Shown here in pieces: positions 1 through 7,827 of a DNA stretch of 35,079 nucleotides. The stretch's first letter is position 1. The number at the start of each line of letters is the position of its first letter. A program made the translations under genes and the position numbers. Origin of the DNA: Collinsella sp. (GTDB taxonomy: Bacteria; Actinomycetota; Coriobacteriia; Coriobacteriales; Coriobacteriaceae); contig JAGZWV010000014.1 of NCBI GenBank assembly GCA_018378775.1, forward strand, positions 1 through 35,079. The letters are read 5' to 3'. The notes beneath the pieces were generated by a model. That model worked only from the letters and a program-made list of their open reading frames with translations, searched no databases and was not told the origin of the DNA.

Positions 1-45
1 CTCCGTCGCCAGGAGGAAGAGCTCGACCTTCTCCCTGCTGTACAT
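1..45 (-). CDS. 5' end of a minus-strand gene, possibly a transposase (partial)
   Basis: An ATG on the minus strand at 45-43 is preceded by GGAGG with a 5-nt spacer, and the frame stays open to the window edge (reads MYSREKVELFLLATE). Only 15 residues are visible, so no domain can be identified. The short helical start, and the putative terminal inverted repeat 56 bp upstream at 101-122, fit the first ORF of an insertion sequence. That identification is inference. The gene is divergent from ftsE. Confidence 0.5.
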   Translation of the reverse strand, partial: MYSREKVELFLLATE

Positions 46-100
46 GCGAACCTCCAGTCCGGACCGCTTCACGGTCCAACTTTCTGTCCGCACCCCCAAA

Positions 101-122
101 CAGTCCCTATTTCACCGCAACT
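101..122. repeat. Putative IS terminal inverted repeat (outer end near 122)
   Basis: The 22 bp at 101-122 match the right arm of the 67-bp palindromic element at 9389-9455, base for base (CAGTCCCTATTTCACCGCAA plus CT). Here there is only one arm. It lies 56 bp upstream of the minus-strand start codon at 45, the usual distance between an IS end and its first ORF. I read it as the end of an insertion sequence whose body runs off the left edge. I see no feature in 123-251. Confidence 0.5.
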
Positions 123-251
123 TATGAAGACGCCCCTCAAGCACGGTCCCATCAGGGAAAAGGGCATATATCGACAAAGCGCAATTCAGACCCTTCCAAC
201 TTTGTATATGCAGCACCCCAAGTAAAACGCGGCGACCCCTTAGTTACCGCA

Positions 252-374
252 GGCCGGACACAGGGCTACTCTCCAAATCTTTCCGCAGGACGGAGGAGCC
301 CCCGCAGCGCGAAGCGCGCAGCGGGGGCTCCGACATGTCCGAGGACGATTTGGAGAGTAGCCCTGTGCCCGGCC
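252..374. repeat. 123-bp nested inverted repeat upstream of ftsE
   Basis: Outer arms of 28 bp (252-279 and 347-374) pair with one mismatch and contain CACAGGGCTACTCTCCAAAT. An inner 11-bp perfect stem (295-305 with 321-331, GGAGCCCCCGC) encloses a GC-rich loop that can itself pair. It could form a cruciform or a long RNA hairpin. No T-run follows, so it does not look like an intrinsic terminator. No transposase or clear target duplication is visible. It may be a MITE-like dispersed repeat. The 104 bp between it and ftsE form the ftsE leader. Confidence 0.8.
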
Positions 375-478
375 GACGGGATCCCTAAGCACGCCATGCT
401 TCTTATGTGCAGCAAAGCTAATGCTGCTAAAATACAAAGCGCTCATGTAGTTTAAACGCACGACGATAAGGAGCACCA

Positions 479-1699
479 GTGGGTAACCACTTCCGTACCT
501 CCGGTGCGGGCGATGATGCCCCCAAGACGCAGGCAGGCGTCCAGGGCAGTCGTTTCGCCACTCCGGATTCAGAGGGCCAGCCTGTTGCTCAGGCCCCCGC
601 TCAGCCGGCAGATCAGGCACAGCCGGCATCCGATCCCTTTGCCTACAATCCAACCAGCGATGTCGCGCTTTCCGGCACGGCGGGTTTTGAGCCCGTTCAG
701 GCCGTGACCGCTCGCGTGGAGCAGCCTCAGGCTGGTGCCGCCACGCCGCAGCCTACCATGGCCGGCATTCCCGACCCCTTGGCCCCTGCGACGCCGGCTC
801 CGCAGCCTGCGCAGTCCGGTCTCTTTGCCGCTATTCCCGACCCCACGCAGCCTGCTGCCCCGGTGGTCGAGAGCGATCAGGCAGCCGAGGTCGCAAGCCT
901 CGATAACGCGCTCAACAACCCCGATTTTACGTCGGTGTTTGCGCCCATCGATCCGCAGGCCAGCCGCAAGAAGATGGCCAAGCAGGCCGGTGTCGAGCCC
1001 GTCATCCTTATGGAGCATGTCACCAAGATCTATCCGGCACAGCCCAACAAGCCTGCACTCGACGACATCAACATCGAGATCTATCCGGGCGAGTTCGTCT
1101 TCCTGGTCGGTCACTCCGGCTCGGGTAAGACCACGCTGCTGTCGACGCTCAACCGTGACGTCAAGCCGACGAGCGGCCGCATCCTGGTTGCCGGTCAGGA
1201 CCTCATGAAGATCAAGAACCGCAAGGTTCCGTTCCTGCGCCGCCAGATTGGCGCCGTGTTCCAGGACTTTAAGCTTCTGCCGCAAAAGACCGCCTACGAA
1301 AACGTGGCGTTTGCCCTGCAGTGCATCGGCAAGCCCAAGGGCGTCATTCGCAGCCAGGTGCCCGAGGTGCTGCGTCTGGTCGGCCTGGCCGATCAGATGG
1401 ACTCGCTGCCCGACCAGCTTTCCGGTGGCGAGCAGCAGCGCGTTGCCGTCGCCCGCGCTATGGTCAACCGTCCGCCGCTGCTGATCTGCGACGAGCCGAC
1501 GGGCAACCTCGACCCGGCGATCTCGCTGGGCATCATGAAGCTGCTCGAGCGTATTAACCGCACCGGCACCACCGTGATCGTCGCCACGCACGACCGCGAG
1601 ATGGTCGATAGCATGCACCGTCGCGTGATCGCCCTCGAGGGCGGCCACGTTATTCGCGACCAGGAGAGGGGAGGTTACGGCAACTATGGCACCAACTAA
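479..1699 (+). CDS. ftsE: Cell division ATP-binding protein FtsE with long N-terminal extension
   Basis: ATPase of the FtsEX ABC complex, which works at the division septum and couples ATP hydrolysis to peptidoglycan hydrolase activation. The ABC domain has Walker A GHSGSGKTT (about residues 211-219), signature LSGGEQQR (314-321) and Walker B ending in the DE pair at 338-339. The family is usually about 220-230 residues; this protein has 406. The first roughly 170 residues are rich in Pro, Ala and Gln, look disordered, and precede a basic stretch (SRKKMAKQ) and the ABC domain. The GTG start at 479 is chosen because AAGGAG lies 5 nt upstream and the extension shares the frame without interruption. 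It overlaps ftsX by 14 nt, so the two are translationally coupled. Confidence 0.95.
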   Translation: MGNHFRTSGAGDDAPKTQAGVQGSRFATPDSEGQPVAQAPAQPADQAQPASDPFAYNPTSDVALSGTAGFEPVQAVTARVEQPQAGAATPQPTMAGIPDPLAPATPAPQPAQSGLFAAIPDPTQPAAPVVESDQAAEVASLDNALNNPDFTSVFAPIDPQASRKKMAKQAGVEPVILMEHVTKIYPAQPNKPALDDINIEIYPGEFVFLVGHSGSGKTTLLSTLNRDVKPTSGRILVAGQDLMKIKNRKVPFLRRQIGAVFQDFKLLPQKTAYENVAFALQCIGKPKGVIRSQVPEVLRLVGLADQMDSLPDQLSGGEQQRVAVARAMVNRPPLLICDEPTGNLDPAISLGIMKLLERINRTGTTVIVATHDREMVDSMHRRVIALEGGHVIRDQERGGYGNYGTN

Positions 1700-2606
1700 C
1701 GTGGGCTACTCCTTCAAAGAGGCAATCAGCCACTTCTTCCGTAACTGGACTACCTCGCTCGGCGCCGTCATCACGATCTTCCTTTCGCTGTTTATCATCG
1801 GCCTGTTCATTATGGGTTCCGCGATGCTGAACTCCGTGATCGGTACCGTCGAGGATCAGGTTGTCATTAATGCCTTTATTAGCGATGACGCCGATCAGGC
1901 AGACATCCAGGCCTTTGAGGCCGAGCTCAAGACGTGGAGCAACGTCAAGTCCGTGACCTATAAGGATAAGGACGACGCGCTGGCCGAGTACACGAGCAAG
2001 ATGTCGGGTAACGCCGACGCCACCATGAGCGCGCTCGACGGCCAGAACCCGCTGCCCGCCTCGTTTGCGATTGAGATGGACGATCCGTCTCAGGTCGAGA
2101 GCACGGCCAAGAAGCTCAAGAAGGATGCCGATTTCCAGAAGATCGCGGATGACGGCGACGTCAACGCGAGCGTGCTGTACGGCCAGGAGGAAGTGAGCCG
2201 CCTGTTCCAGGTGACCAACTACATCCGCATCGCCGCCGTGGTGCTCGTTGGCCTTCTGACCTTTATCGCATTCATCTTCATCAACAACACGATTCGCCTG
2301 TCCATTACGGCGCGTCGTCGTGAGATTGCGATTATGCGTCTGGTCGGCGCCAGCAACGGCTTCATTCGTGGCCCGTTTATCACCGAGGGCGTACTGCAGG
2401 CCATTTTGGGCTCGCTGCTTTCCATCGGCGTTCTGGAGCTGCTGCGCAATCTGATGATTCCGCGTTTGCAGGAGAGCATCGGCTGGATGTCGTTTGCCCT
2501 GCCGATGCAGTACTACCTGGTGACCTATGCTGCGCTGATTCTGGTCGGCGTGATTATCGGCCTCTTTGGTTCTGCCATCGCCATGCGTCGCTACCTGCGC
2601 GTGTAG
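1686..2606 (+). CDS. ftsX: Cell division membrane protein FtsX
   Basis: Membrane subunit of FtsEX (306 residues, normal length). One transmembrane segment lies near the N-terminus (about residues 20-45, TSLGAVITIFLSLFIIGLF). An extracellular domain follows (about 55-175), then three C-terminal transmembrane segments (about 180-205, 230-255 and 275-300). The stretch RREIAIMRLVGAS between the second and third segments is typical of the FtsX/MacB permease fold. The ATG at 1686 lies inside the end of ftsE, with GGGGAGG upstream. A rho-independent terminator at 2631-2664 closes the two-gene operon. Confidence 0.95.
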   Translation: MAPTNVGYSFKEAISHFFRNWTTSLGAVITIFLSLFIIGLFIMGSAMLNSVIGTVEDQVVINAFISDDADQADIQAFEAELKTWSNVKSVTYKDKDDALAEYTSKMSGNADATMSALDGQNPLPASFAIEMDDPSQVESTAKKLKKDADFQKIADDGDVNASVLYGQEEVSRLFQVTNYIRIAAVVLVGLLTFIAFIFINNTIRLSITARRREIAIMRLVGASNGFIRGPFITEGVLQAILGSLLSIGVLELLRNLMIPRLQESIGWMSFALPMQYYLVTYAALILVGVIIGLFGSAIAMRRYLRV

Positions 2607-2630
2607 GCATGCCTGGAATTCATCCCTTCC

Positions 2631-2664
2631 AACGGGTCGTCTCTTATGGGGCGGCCCGTTTTTT
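2631..2664 (+). terminator. Rho-independent terminator after ftsX
   Basis: AACGGGTCG pairs with CGGCCCGTT (one G-U pair) around a short loop and is followed by a run of Ts ending at 2664. It lies 24 bp after the ftsX stop. Confidence 0.85.
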
Positions 2665-2741
2665 GATCCCTAGGGGACGGCAGGAAAGCGAATCATTTGG
2701 GTAGACTCTTTGGAGTTCGCAATCGATAGTTAGGAGGCGCC

Positions 2742-4877
2742 ATGGGGCGCAATAACAAGCATAAGCGTGGAGCTCGCAATAAGCGCGGGCCGGTGCGCAG
2801 CGAACGCCGTCCGAGCCTGACCGGGCGCGTGCAGCTCCATGAGCACAGTGCCTACGTTGTAACCGAAAACGGCGACTACAAGGTTATGGGTCGCGGCAAG
2901 CGTGAGATCATGGACGGCGATACCGTTGCCGTGAGCATTAAGAATAGCCCGCATGGCGAGCGTCGCGCCGTGATCGAGGGCGTAGTTGAGCGCGCAGCCA
3001 TAAGCGTGGTGGGTACGTACCAGACCGCCGGTCCGCTCGGTGTGATCGAGCCGCTCGATTCGCGCTTGAAGGCCGACTTCTTCATTTTGCCCGAGGATAC
3101 CTCGGCGGATCGTCTGGGTGTCCACCCGGGTGATGCCGTTGTCGCGCGCATTTTGACCTACCCGACGCGCCTGGAATCGGGCACCGTGACGATCGAACGC
3201 CGCATTGGCGGAGATGACGCGCCCGATTTGGGCGTTCAATATGTGATGGCGCGTTACGGCTATACCGATAGCTATCCCGAGACCGCGCTAGACGAGGCCG
3301 AGGGGCTTTCGCTCGATGTGTCCGCGGCGCTTAAGGACCCGCTCCGCCGCGATCTGCGCGACCGCTTTGTCATCACGATCGACCCGGTCGACGCGCGCGA
3401 CTTTGACGATGCCATTTCGCTGGAGCGCACGCCCGAGGGTGGCTACAAGCTGGGTGTGCATATCGCCGACGTTTCACACTATGTGGCTTGGGACGGGCAT
3501 ATCGATCTTGAGGCTCGCCATCGTACGACATCGGTGTATCTGGCCGATCGCGTGCTTCCCATGCTGCCCGAACGCCTGTCCTGTGACCTGTGCTCGCTTC
3601 GCCCTGACGAGGACCGTCTTGCGTTTACCGTCGATATCGAGCTCGATGCGCATGGTCGCGTGCGGCATTACGATCCGTACCCCAGCGTGATTCGCTCGCG
3701 TGTGCGTATGGACTATGACGGCGCCGAGGCTCTGCTGGTGCGTGCCGGCGCGGTTGAGTATTCGGTGCTGGAGGGTGCGGCCGAGGATGTTGCGGCTGCT
3801 GAGACCTCGCGCGAGGAAGCGCTTGAGCGCGGTCTTGCGTGCGAGGAGACCGCCCGCGGCTACAACATCGACCTCGGCGATTTCCTTGTCGCCGCTAACG
3901 AACTCGCCGAACTTCGCCGTCGCATTCGTCGCGCCCGCGGCTCAGTCGATTTTGACACGGCCGAGATTCGCGCTCTATTGGATGAGGACGGAGTGCCCGT
4001 GCAGATTGTGGCGCGTGAGCGTTCGTGTGCCACGTCGCTTATCGAGGAAGCCATGCTGCTCGCCAACGAGTGCGTTGCAGAGTGGCTGGCGGACCGTGAT
4101 ATCGAGGCCTGCTATCGCGTGCATGAGGATCCGAGCCCCGATAGCCTGCACGGTGCCGCCGTTGCGCTGGCGCAGCTAGGCATCATCGACGATCGCCGTG
4201 CTGCCGGTATTGCCCTGGGGAGTCCCGATGAGCTGCAGGCTGCAGTCGATGCTGCCGCCGGTACGGCCAACGCACCGCTTGTTAACACGCTGCTTCTGCG
4301 CAGCATGCAGCGCGCGCTGTACAAGCCGCGCAACGAGGGCCACTTTGCGCTCGCCGCGCTGTGCTACTGTCACTTTACGAGTCCCATCCGTCGCTACCCC
4401 GATCTGGTGGTGCACCGCGTGCTCAAACTGCAGTTGGCCTATGAGCAGCTCGGCGGCAAGGACGCCTTGGTCCGTACGCCGCGGCTGATCGGCAAGGGGC
4501 GCGAGTCGCTGCCGCGCATTCTGCCGCAGATCTGCCGCGCATGTAGCGATGCCGAGCGCGCGGCAGATGCCGCCAGCCATGCGACGCAAAAGATCAAGAT
4601 TGCCCAGTACTATGAGGACCGTCTGGGCGAGCGCTATGCCGGAACCGTCTCGTGGGTTAGCAGCATGGGCCTTTTTGTGCGCTTGGATCTAACGCAGGTC
4701 GAAGGCTTGGTTTCGATCAAGAGCCTGGGCAACGAGTGGTTCGAGTTCGACGAGGACGCGCTAACGCTCACAGGTGCCGACACGGGCGCCCGTTACGAGC
4801 TGGGGCAGCGCGTGATCATCGAGGTCTCGCGCGTCAATACCACGCGTGGGCACTTGGACTTTAAGCTTATCCATTAG
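2742..4877 (+). CDS. rnr: Ribonuclease R (RNB-family 3'-5' exoribonuclease)
   Basis: Processive 3'-5' exoribonuclease of the RNase II/RNB family, cytoplasmic; it degrades structured RNA and in bacteria works with tmRNA/SmpB on stalled messages. In its 711 residues: a very basic N-terminus (about 1-30), OB/cold-shock-like domains (about 25-190), the RNB catalytic core with DPVDARDFDDA (D214, D220, D222, D223 as metal ligands), the conserved LSCDLCSLRPDEDRLAF and HFTSPIRRYPDLVVHR, and a C-terminal S1 domain (about 630-711). The C-terminal Lys-rich tail of E. coli RNase R is absent; the basic region is at the N-terminus instead. The ATG follows AGGAGG with a 4-nt gap. It is a single gene between two terminators. 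smpB, often adjacent, lies 4 kb downstream. Confidence 0.95.
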   Translation: MGRNNKHKRGARNKRGPVRSERRPSLTGRVQLHEHSAYVVTENGDYKVMGRGKREIMDGDTVAVSIKNSPHGERRAVIEGVVERAAISVVGTYQTAGPLGVIEPLDSRLKADFFILPEDTSADRLGVHPGDAVVARILTYPTRLESGTVTIERRIGGDDAPDLGVQYVMARYGYTDSYPETALDEAEGLSLDVSAALKDPLRRDLRDRFVITIDPVDARDFDDAISLERTPEGGYKLGVHIADVSHYVAWDGHIDLEARHRTTSVYLADRVLPMLPERLSCDLCSLRPDEDRLAFTVDIELDAHGRVRHYDPYPSVIRSRVRMDYDGAEALLVRAGAVEYSVLEGAAEDVAAAETSREEALERGLACEETARGYNIDLGDFLVAANELAELRRRIRRARGSVDFDTAEIRALLDEDGVPVQIVARERSCATSLIEEAMLLANECVAEWLADRDIEACYRVHEDPSPDSLHGAAVALAQLGIIDDRRAAGIALGSPDELQAAVDAAAGTANAPLVNTLLLRSMQRALYKPRNEGHFALAALCYCHFTSPIRRYPDLVVHRVLKLQLAYEQLGGKDALVRTPRLIGKGRESLPRILPQICRACSDAERAADAASHATQKIKIAQYYEDRLGERYAGTVSWVSSMGLFVRLDLTQVEGLVSIKSLGNEWFEFDEDALTLTGADTGARYELGQRVIIEVSRVNTTRGHLDFKLIH

Positions 4878-4902
4878 CCAAATCCCGACTCATGGTGGGG
4901 GA

Positions 4903-4934
4903 GCGGAGGGCGGCCTTTCGGGACCGCCCTCCGC
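4903..4934 (+). terminator. Terminator hairpin after rnr
   Basis: GCGGAGGGCGG pairs with the complementary CCGCCCTCCGC around a TTTCGG loop region, 25 bp after the rnr stop. The stem is very stable but only a weak T-rich tail follows, so efficiency is uncertain. Confidence 0.7.
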
Positions 4935-4975
4935 ATTTGAATCGTGGCTACCTTGCCGTCTGCTCGGCCGCCCGC

Positions 4976-5034
4976 TTACCTGCTATTTGAGAGGTAAAAC
5001 CTACCAAAATAAACCTGTCCCTTTTGGCAGGTTT
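4976..5034. promoter_or_regulatory. Two adjacent inverted repeats before the serine recombinase gene
   Basis: IR1 at 4976-4997 has arms TTACCT and AGGTAA. IR2 at 5011-5034 has arms AAACCTG and CAGGTTT. Both share an ACCT core, are 13 bp apart, and end 19 bp before the recombinase ATG. They may be binding sites for the recombinase (a res-like or autoregulatory region) or for another repressor. The role is inference from position and symmetry. Confidence 0.45.
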
Positions 5035-5053
5035 ACAAGAAAGCGGGGATGAG

Positions 5054-5659
5054 ATGGCGACGGTGTACGGTTATGCGCGGGTGAGTTCGCGCGATCAGAA
5101 TCTGAATCGGCAGCTGGATGCGCTGGGCGCCTATGGCGTGGGCTCAGCGAATATTTATGCCGACCATGCGAGCGGCAAGGACTTCGATCGACCGCGTTAT
5201 CGCGAGCTGCTGCACGTCCTGGGAGACGGGGACGTGCTGGTGGTGCTTTCTATCGACCGACTTGGTCGTAATTACTCCGAGATTCTTGAGGAATGGCGAC
5301 GCATTACCAAGGAGCTCGGGGTTGCCATTGTGGTGTTGGACATGCCATTGCTTGACACGCGCGCTAGGGCCAGCGGCGCGCCAGATGTGACCAACGTCCT
5401 GATTGCCGATATTGTGCTGCAACTGCTGAGCTACGTGGCGCAGGTGGAGCGCGAGAATATCCATCGGCGCCAAGCGGAGGGAATTGCAGCGGCGCGGGCG
5501 CGAGGGGTCCGTTTCGGTCGACCTCGCAAGCCGTGCCCTCCTCAGTTTGAGCTGGTGCGCGATAGCTATGAGGCGGGCGATATTACCCGCAGCCAGGCAG
5601 CAAAGTGCCTGGGCGTGTGCGTGGGGACGTTCGATCGCTGGATGCGCGAGGCGGGGTAG
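5054..5659 (+). CDS. Serine recombinase (resolvase/invertase family)
   Basis: Site-specific DNA recombinase of the small resolvase/invertase group, 201 residues. The catalytic N-terminal domain begins VYGYARVSSRDQN, with Ser11 as the expected nucleophile by alignment to Ser10 of gamma-delta resolvase. It also has SIDRLGRNYSEI and a long E helix (VAQVERENIHRRQAEGIAAA), followed by the FGRPRK linker and a C-terminal helix-turn-helix (about 165-200). The ATG at 5054 is preferred over an upstream TTG because the Y-x-R-V-S motif then starts at the usual position; the ribosome site is a G-rich stretch (AGCGGGGATGAG). No inverted gene segment or partner is visible nearby. It marks the start of the accessory stretch between rnr and smpB. 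Confidence 0.9.
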   Translation: MATVYGYARVSSRDQNLNRQLDALGAYGVGSANIYADHASGKDFDRPRYRELLHVLGDGDVLVVLSIDRLGRNYSEILEEWRRITKELGVAIVVLDMPLLDTRARASGAPDVTNVLIADIVLQLLSYVAQVERENIHRRQAEGIAAARARGVRFGRPRKPCPPQFELVRDSYEAGDITRSQAAKCLGVCVGTFDRWMREAG

Positions 5660-5765
5660 GGGTTTGCGTCGCTTTGTCGCTTCCTGTTGCGATTCAAATT
5701 TTGATACGGTGACGATGTCATTTGGGGCTGCACTCGCTCATATTTAAAAAGACGGAGGTTGGCCT

Positions 5766-6347
5766 TTGGCGCACATGAAGAAAATAATCGGGTGGACCGC
5801 GATCGCTCTGTTCGCCGCAACGCTGGCGGGCATCTGGGTGCTGACGGAGCAAAACGCAGTGCAGACGTCGTTGCTGAGCGAGTCCACCGCGCGCGTGGTG
5901 GAGGGTCAGGCTACGGGCGTTCAGGCCGCCGATGCCACGGGTGAAGCCCAGACGGAGAACGGAATGACCGGGGGCACCGATTCGGCTGCCTCGAATGTCC
6001 GGTCTGGCCGACTTGCTTCCATTCGCATGTGGGTGGGCACAAACGTCCGTCGCGTTGCCCATACCGTAGAGTTTTTCTTCGTCGGATTGTTCGCCTCGGT
6101 GGTCGTGGTCTGCTTTTCCAGGCGTCCGTGGAGCGTATGCTCCCGTTGCGTGCCCGTATTGCTCTTTTGCGCCGCCCGCTCCGTTGGCGATCAGGTACAT
6201 AAGATCTTTGTTCCCGGCAGGCATTTCGACGTTATCGATTTAGGATTCGATGCTGCGGGCTATGTCACCGCCATGCTGTTGGTATTGCTGGCGGCGGCGT
6301 TGGTGCGCCATGCGACTCGGCCGATCGGCGCCCATGCGAGGCGCTAG
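5766..6347 (+). CDS. VanZ-like membrane protein
   Basis: 193 residues. An N-terminal transmembrane segment (about 6-26, IIGWTAIALFAATLAGIWVL) precedes a polar linker (30-85). Further hydrophobic segments follow at about 95-120 and 160-185. The features RVAHTVEFFFVGLF, then DQVHKIFVPGRHFDVIDLGFD, then a final glycine-bearing helix, match the VanZ-like pattern (H..EY/F, DE.hQ.fvpgR..D). VanZ-like proteins are membrane proteins of mostly unknown role; one gives teicoplanin resistance. The TTG start at 5766 is chosen because GGAGG lies 7 nt upstream; an in-frame ATG at 5775 is the alternative. Confidence 0.75.
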   Translation: MAHMKKIIGWTAIALFAATLAGIWVLTEQNAVQTSLLSESTARVVEGQATGVQAADATGEAQTENGMTGGTDSAASNVRSGRLASIRMWVGTNVRRVAHTVEFFFVGLFASVVVVCFSRRPWSVCSRCVPVLLFCAARSVGDQVHKIFVPGRHFDVIDLGFDAAGYVTAMLLVLLAAALVRHATRPIGAHARR

Positions 6348-6469
6348 CCTTAAGACGAGACATCGCGACTGTCTATGCTTCGACATTGACTACAATAACG
6401 GCTGCAATCGCGAGTGGTCGTCGATGTGCAGTTTTCCAGACACCTGTTTTCTCTAAGAAAGGAAATCCC

Positions 6470-6829
6470 ATGGCGGTATTGTTTGTTGAATATCCCAAGT
6501 GCTCGACCTGTAAGAAGGCCAAGGCATGGCTGGACGAACATGGGGTAGAGTATATCGATCGCGATATCGTTTTGGACAATCCCACGGCTGATGAGCTTGC
6601 GACCTGGATTGCTCGTTCGGGGCTGCCGGTGCGGCGCTTCTTTAATTCGTCGGGCATGAAATATCGAGAGCTGGGCCTGAAGGCGCGTCTGGATGCGGGC
6701 ATGACGGATCAGGAGTGCTACGAGCTGCTGGCGACCGACGGCATGCTGGTCAAGCGTCCGCTGCTGGTGGGCGACGACTTTGCGATTCCCGGCTTTAGGG
6801 AAGCGGCTTGGGCCGAGGCGTTGCTGTAG
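6470..6829 (+). CDS. ArsC/Spx-family thioredoxin-fold protein
   Basis: 119 residues, the usual size of the ArsC/Spx/YffB family. A CSTC redox motif (C11, C14) sits after the first strand (AVLFVEYPKCSTCKKAKAWL), and DRDIVLDNPT and KRPLLVGDDFAIPGFREAAW are typical of the family. It may be an arsenate-reductase-like or glutathione/thiol-linked reductase, or an Spx-like regulator; no arsenic genes are nearby, so the substrate is unknown. The ATG at 6470 follows AGAAAGGAAA. The palindrome array at 6837-7006 begins 7 bp after its stop. Confidence 0.85.
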   Translation: MAVLFVEYPKCSTCKKAKAWLDEHGVEYIDRDIVLDNPTADELATWIARSGLPVRRFFNSSGMKYRELGLKARLDAGMTDQECYELLATDGMLVKRPLLVGDDFAIPGFREAAWAEALL

Positions 6830-6836
6830 CGGCTGC

Positions 6837-7006
6837 GGAAAGTGCGACCCGTTTTGAGCTCGGATTCCGGGACGCAGTTTCCGGTTGAAGGGGCTAGCGG
6901 AAACCGTATCCCAGTTTGAGCGCGAAATCTGGGATACGGTTTCCGTTTGGGGCCTCTAGGGGAAAGCGCGTCCCGTTCTGGACGTAAATTCCGGGATGAG
7001 CTTTCC
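6837..7006. repeat. Array of three 46-bp palindromes with 62-bp period
   Basis: Units at 6837-6882, 6899-6944 and 6961-7006 are each 46 bp. They begin GGAAA and end TTTCC, with TCCC/GGGA inner arms and a variable 10-14 bp centre. The middle unit is almost perfect (GGAAACCGTATCCC with GGGATACGGTTTCC). The two spacers are exactly 16 bp. The array sits between two convergent genes: 7 bp after the ArsC-like stop and 43 bp from the stop of the minus-strand gene. There is no T-run, so it is not a standard terminator. It is unrelated in sequence to the 57-bp family. Confidence 0.9.
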
Positions 7007-7049
7007 GGTTGGCGGGCATGCGCACTATCCCGGCTGGCGGGCATATGCG

Positions 7050-7460
7050 CTAATCCTCAAGCTGTGCCCATTCGTGCGGATCGTAGACCTTTACGTGCTT
7101 GTTGGGCTTGCCGCTCCAGTACTCCTCGTCCATAAAGGGCAGATATGCCTGAACGCCGGGGCAGATAAAGGGAATCCGCTGCTGTTGCAGTCGCTCGCGC
7201 TGGCGCTGCTCCAGGTGCGCCTCGGATATGACGGTCGGCATACCGGACAGCTCGACGAGGCTTGCCTGGATTCGCTTAAGGTCGGGGAGTCCCGCGTGCC
7301 ATGACACCCGCATGATCAAAAAGGATGCACGGCGGTATTTTGCCTGCATCACCGTGATGGCGGGGCGCAGTGTGGGATGGATTTTGTCCCGTTCGGGCCA
7401 AAGGTCGGCAGTGATCTCGAGGCCCAGGGTCTCCCATAGGTAATCAAGCTCTTCGTCCAT
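7050..7460 (-). CDS. Hypothetical protein, possibly a truncated regulator
   Basis: 136 residues, no signal peptide or membrane segment. The part RIQASLVELSGMPTVISEAHLEQRQRERLQQQRIPFICPGVQAYLPF, given here as a motif, resembles from memory the N-terminal domain of larger bacterial proteins annotated as MarR-like (pattern R-L-x-x-x-x-V-P-F-I-x-P-x-x-Q-x-Y-L-P). Those continue into a C-terminal DNA-binding domain that is missing here. The stop lies 43 bp from the palindrome array, so 3' truncation is possible. The ATG at 7460 has GAGG upstream. Function is unknown. Confidence 0.65.
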   Translation of the reverse strand: MDEELDYLWETLGLEITADLWPERDKIHPTLRPAITVMQAKYRRASFLIMRVSWHAGLPDLKRIQASLVELSGMPTVISEAHLEQRQRERLQQQRIPFICPGVQAYLPFMDEEYWSGKPNKHVKVYDPHEWAQLED

Positions 7461-7663
7461 GGCGCCTCGATATCTACGCGATCATTGATGCTTCGATTGT
7501 GTTGCCTGGTGCTATCGTTTTCGCGGTAGAATCTGCCAACGGTTGACGGCTACCGCTCGCGGCGTTTTGCCCCTCGTGTACAGCGGTCGGCTTCACAGGT
7601 CCTTCACGGGTTGGACTAAATTAGGCCAATTTGACTGAATTTCAAAAAAGTCATAATTGGGGC

Positions 7664-7692
7664 TTGCGTCACGGCGAGACTTCCCGTATATT
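7664..7692 (+). promoter_or_regulatory. Sigma-70-type promoter of the tRNA operon
   Basis: A -35 box TTGCGT (7664-7669) and a -10 box TATATT (7687-7692) are separated by exactly 17 bp, 44 bp before tRNA-Gln. Confidence 0.75.
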
Positions 7693-7736
7693 TCTTTCTT
7701 GCGCAAAGGCACAGCCGAGCGCAGCGATGCAGTCAT

Positions 7737-7810
7737 TGGGATGTCGTCTAATGGCAGGACAGCGGATTCTGGTTCCGTCAATGGGGGTTCGACTCCCTCC
7801 ATCCCAGCCA
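7737..7810 (+). tRNA. tRNA-Gln (anticodon CTG)
   Basis: Acceptor stem TGGGATG pairs with CATCCCA. The anticodon stem GCGGA/TCCGT holds the loop TTCTGGT with anticodon CTG. The T arm contains GGTTCGACTC. The sequence ends with discriminator G and an encoded CCA (7808-7810). Confidence 0.95.
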
Positions 7811-7827
7811 TTGCATTTGCTACATAT

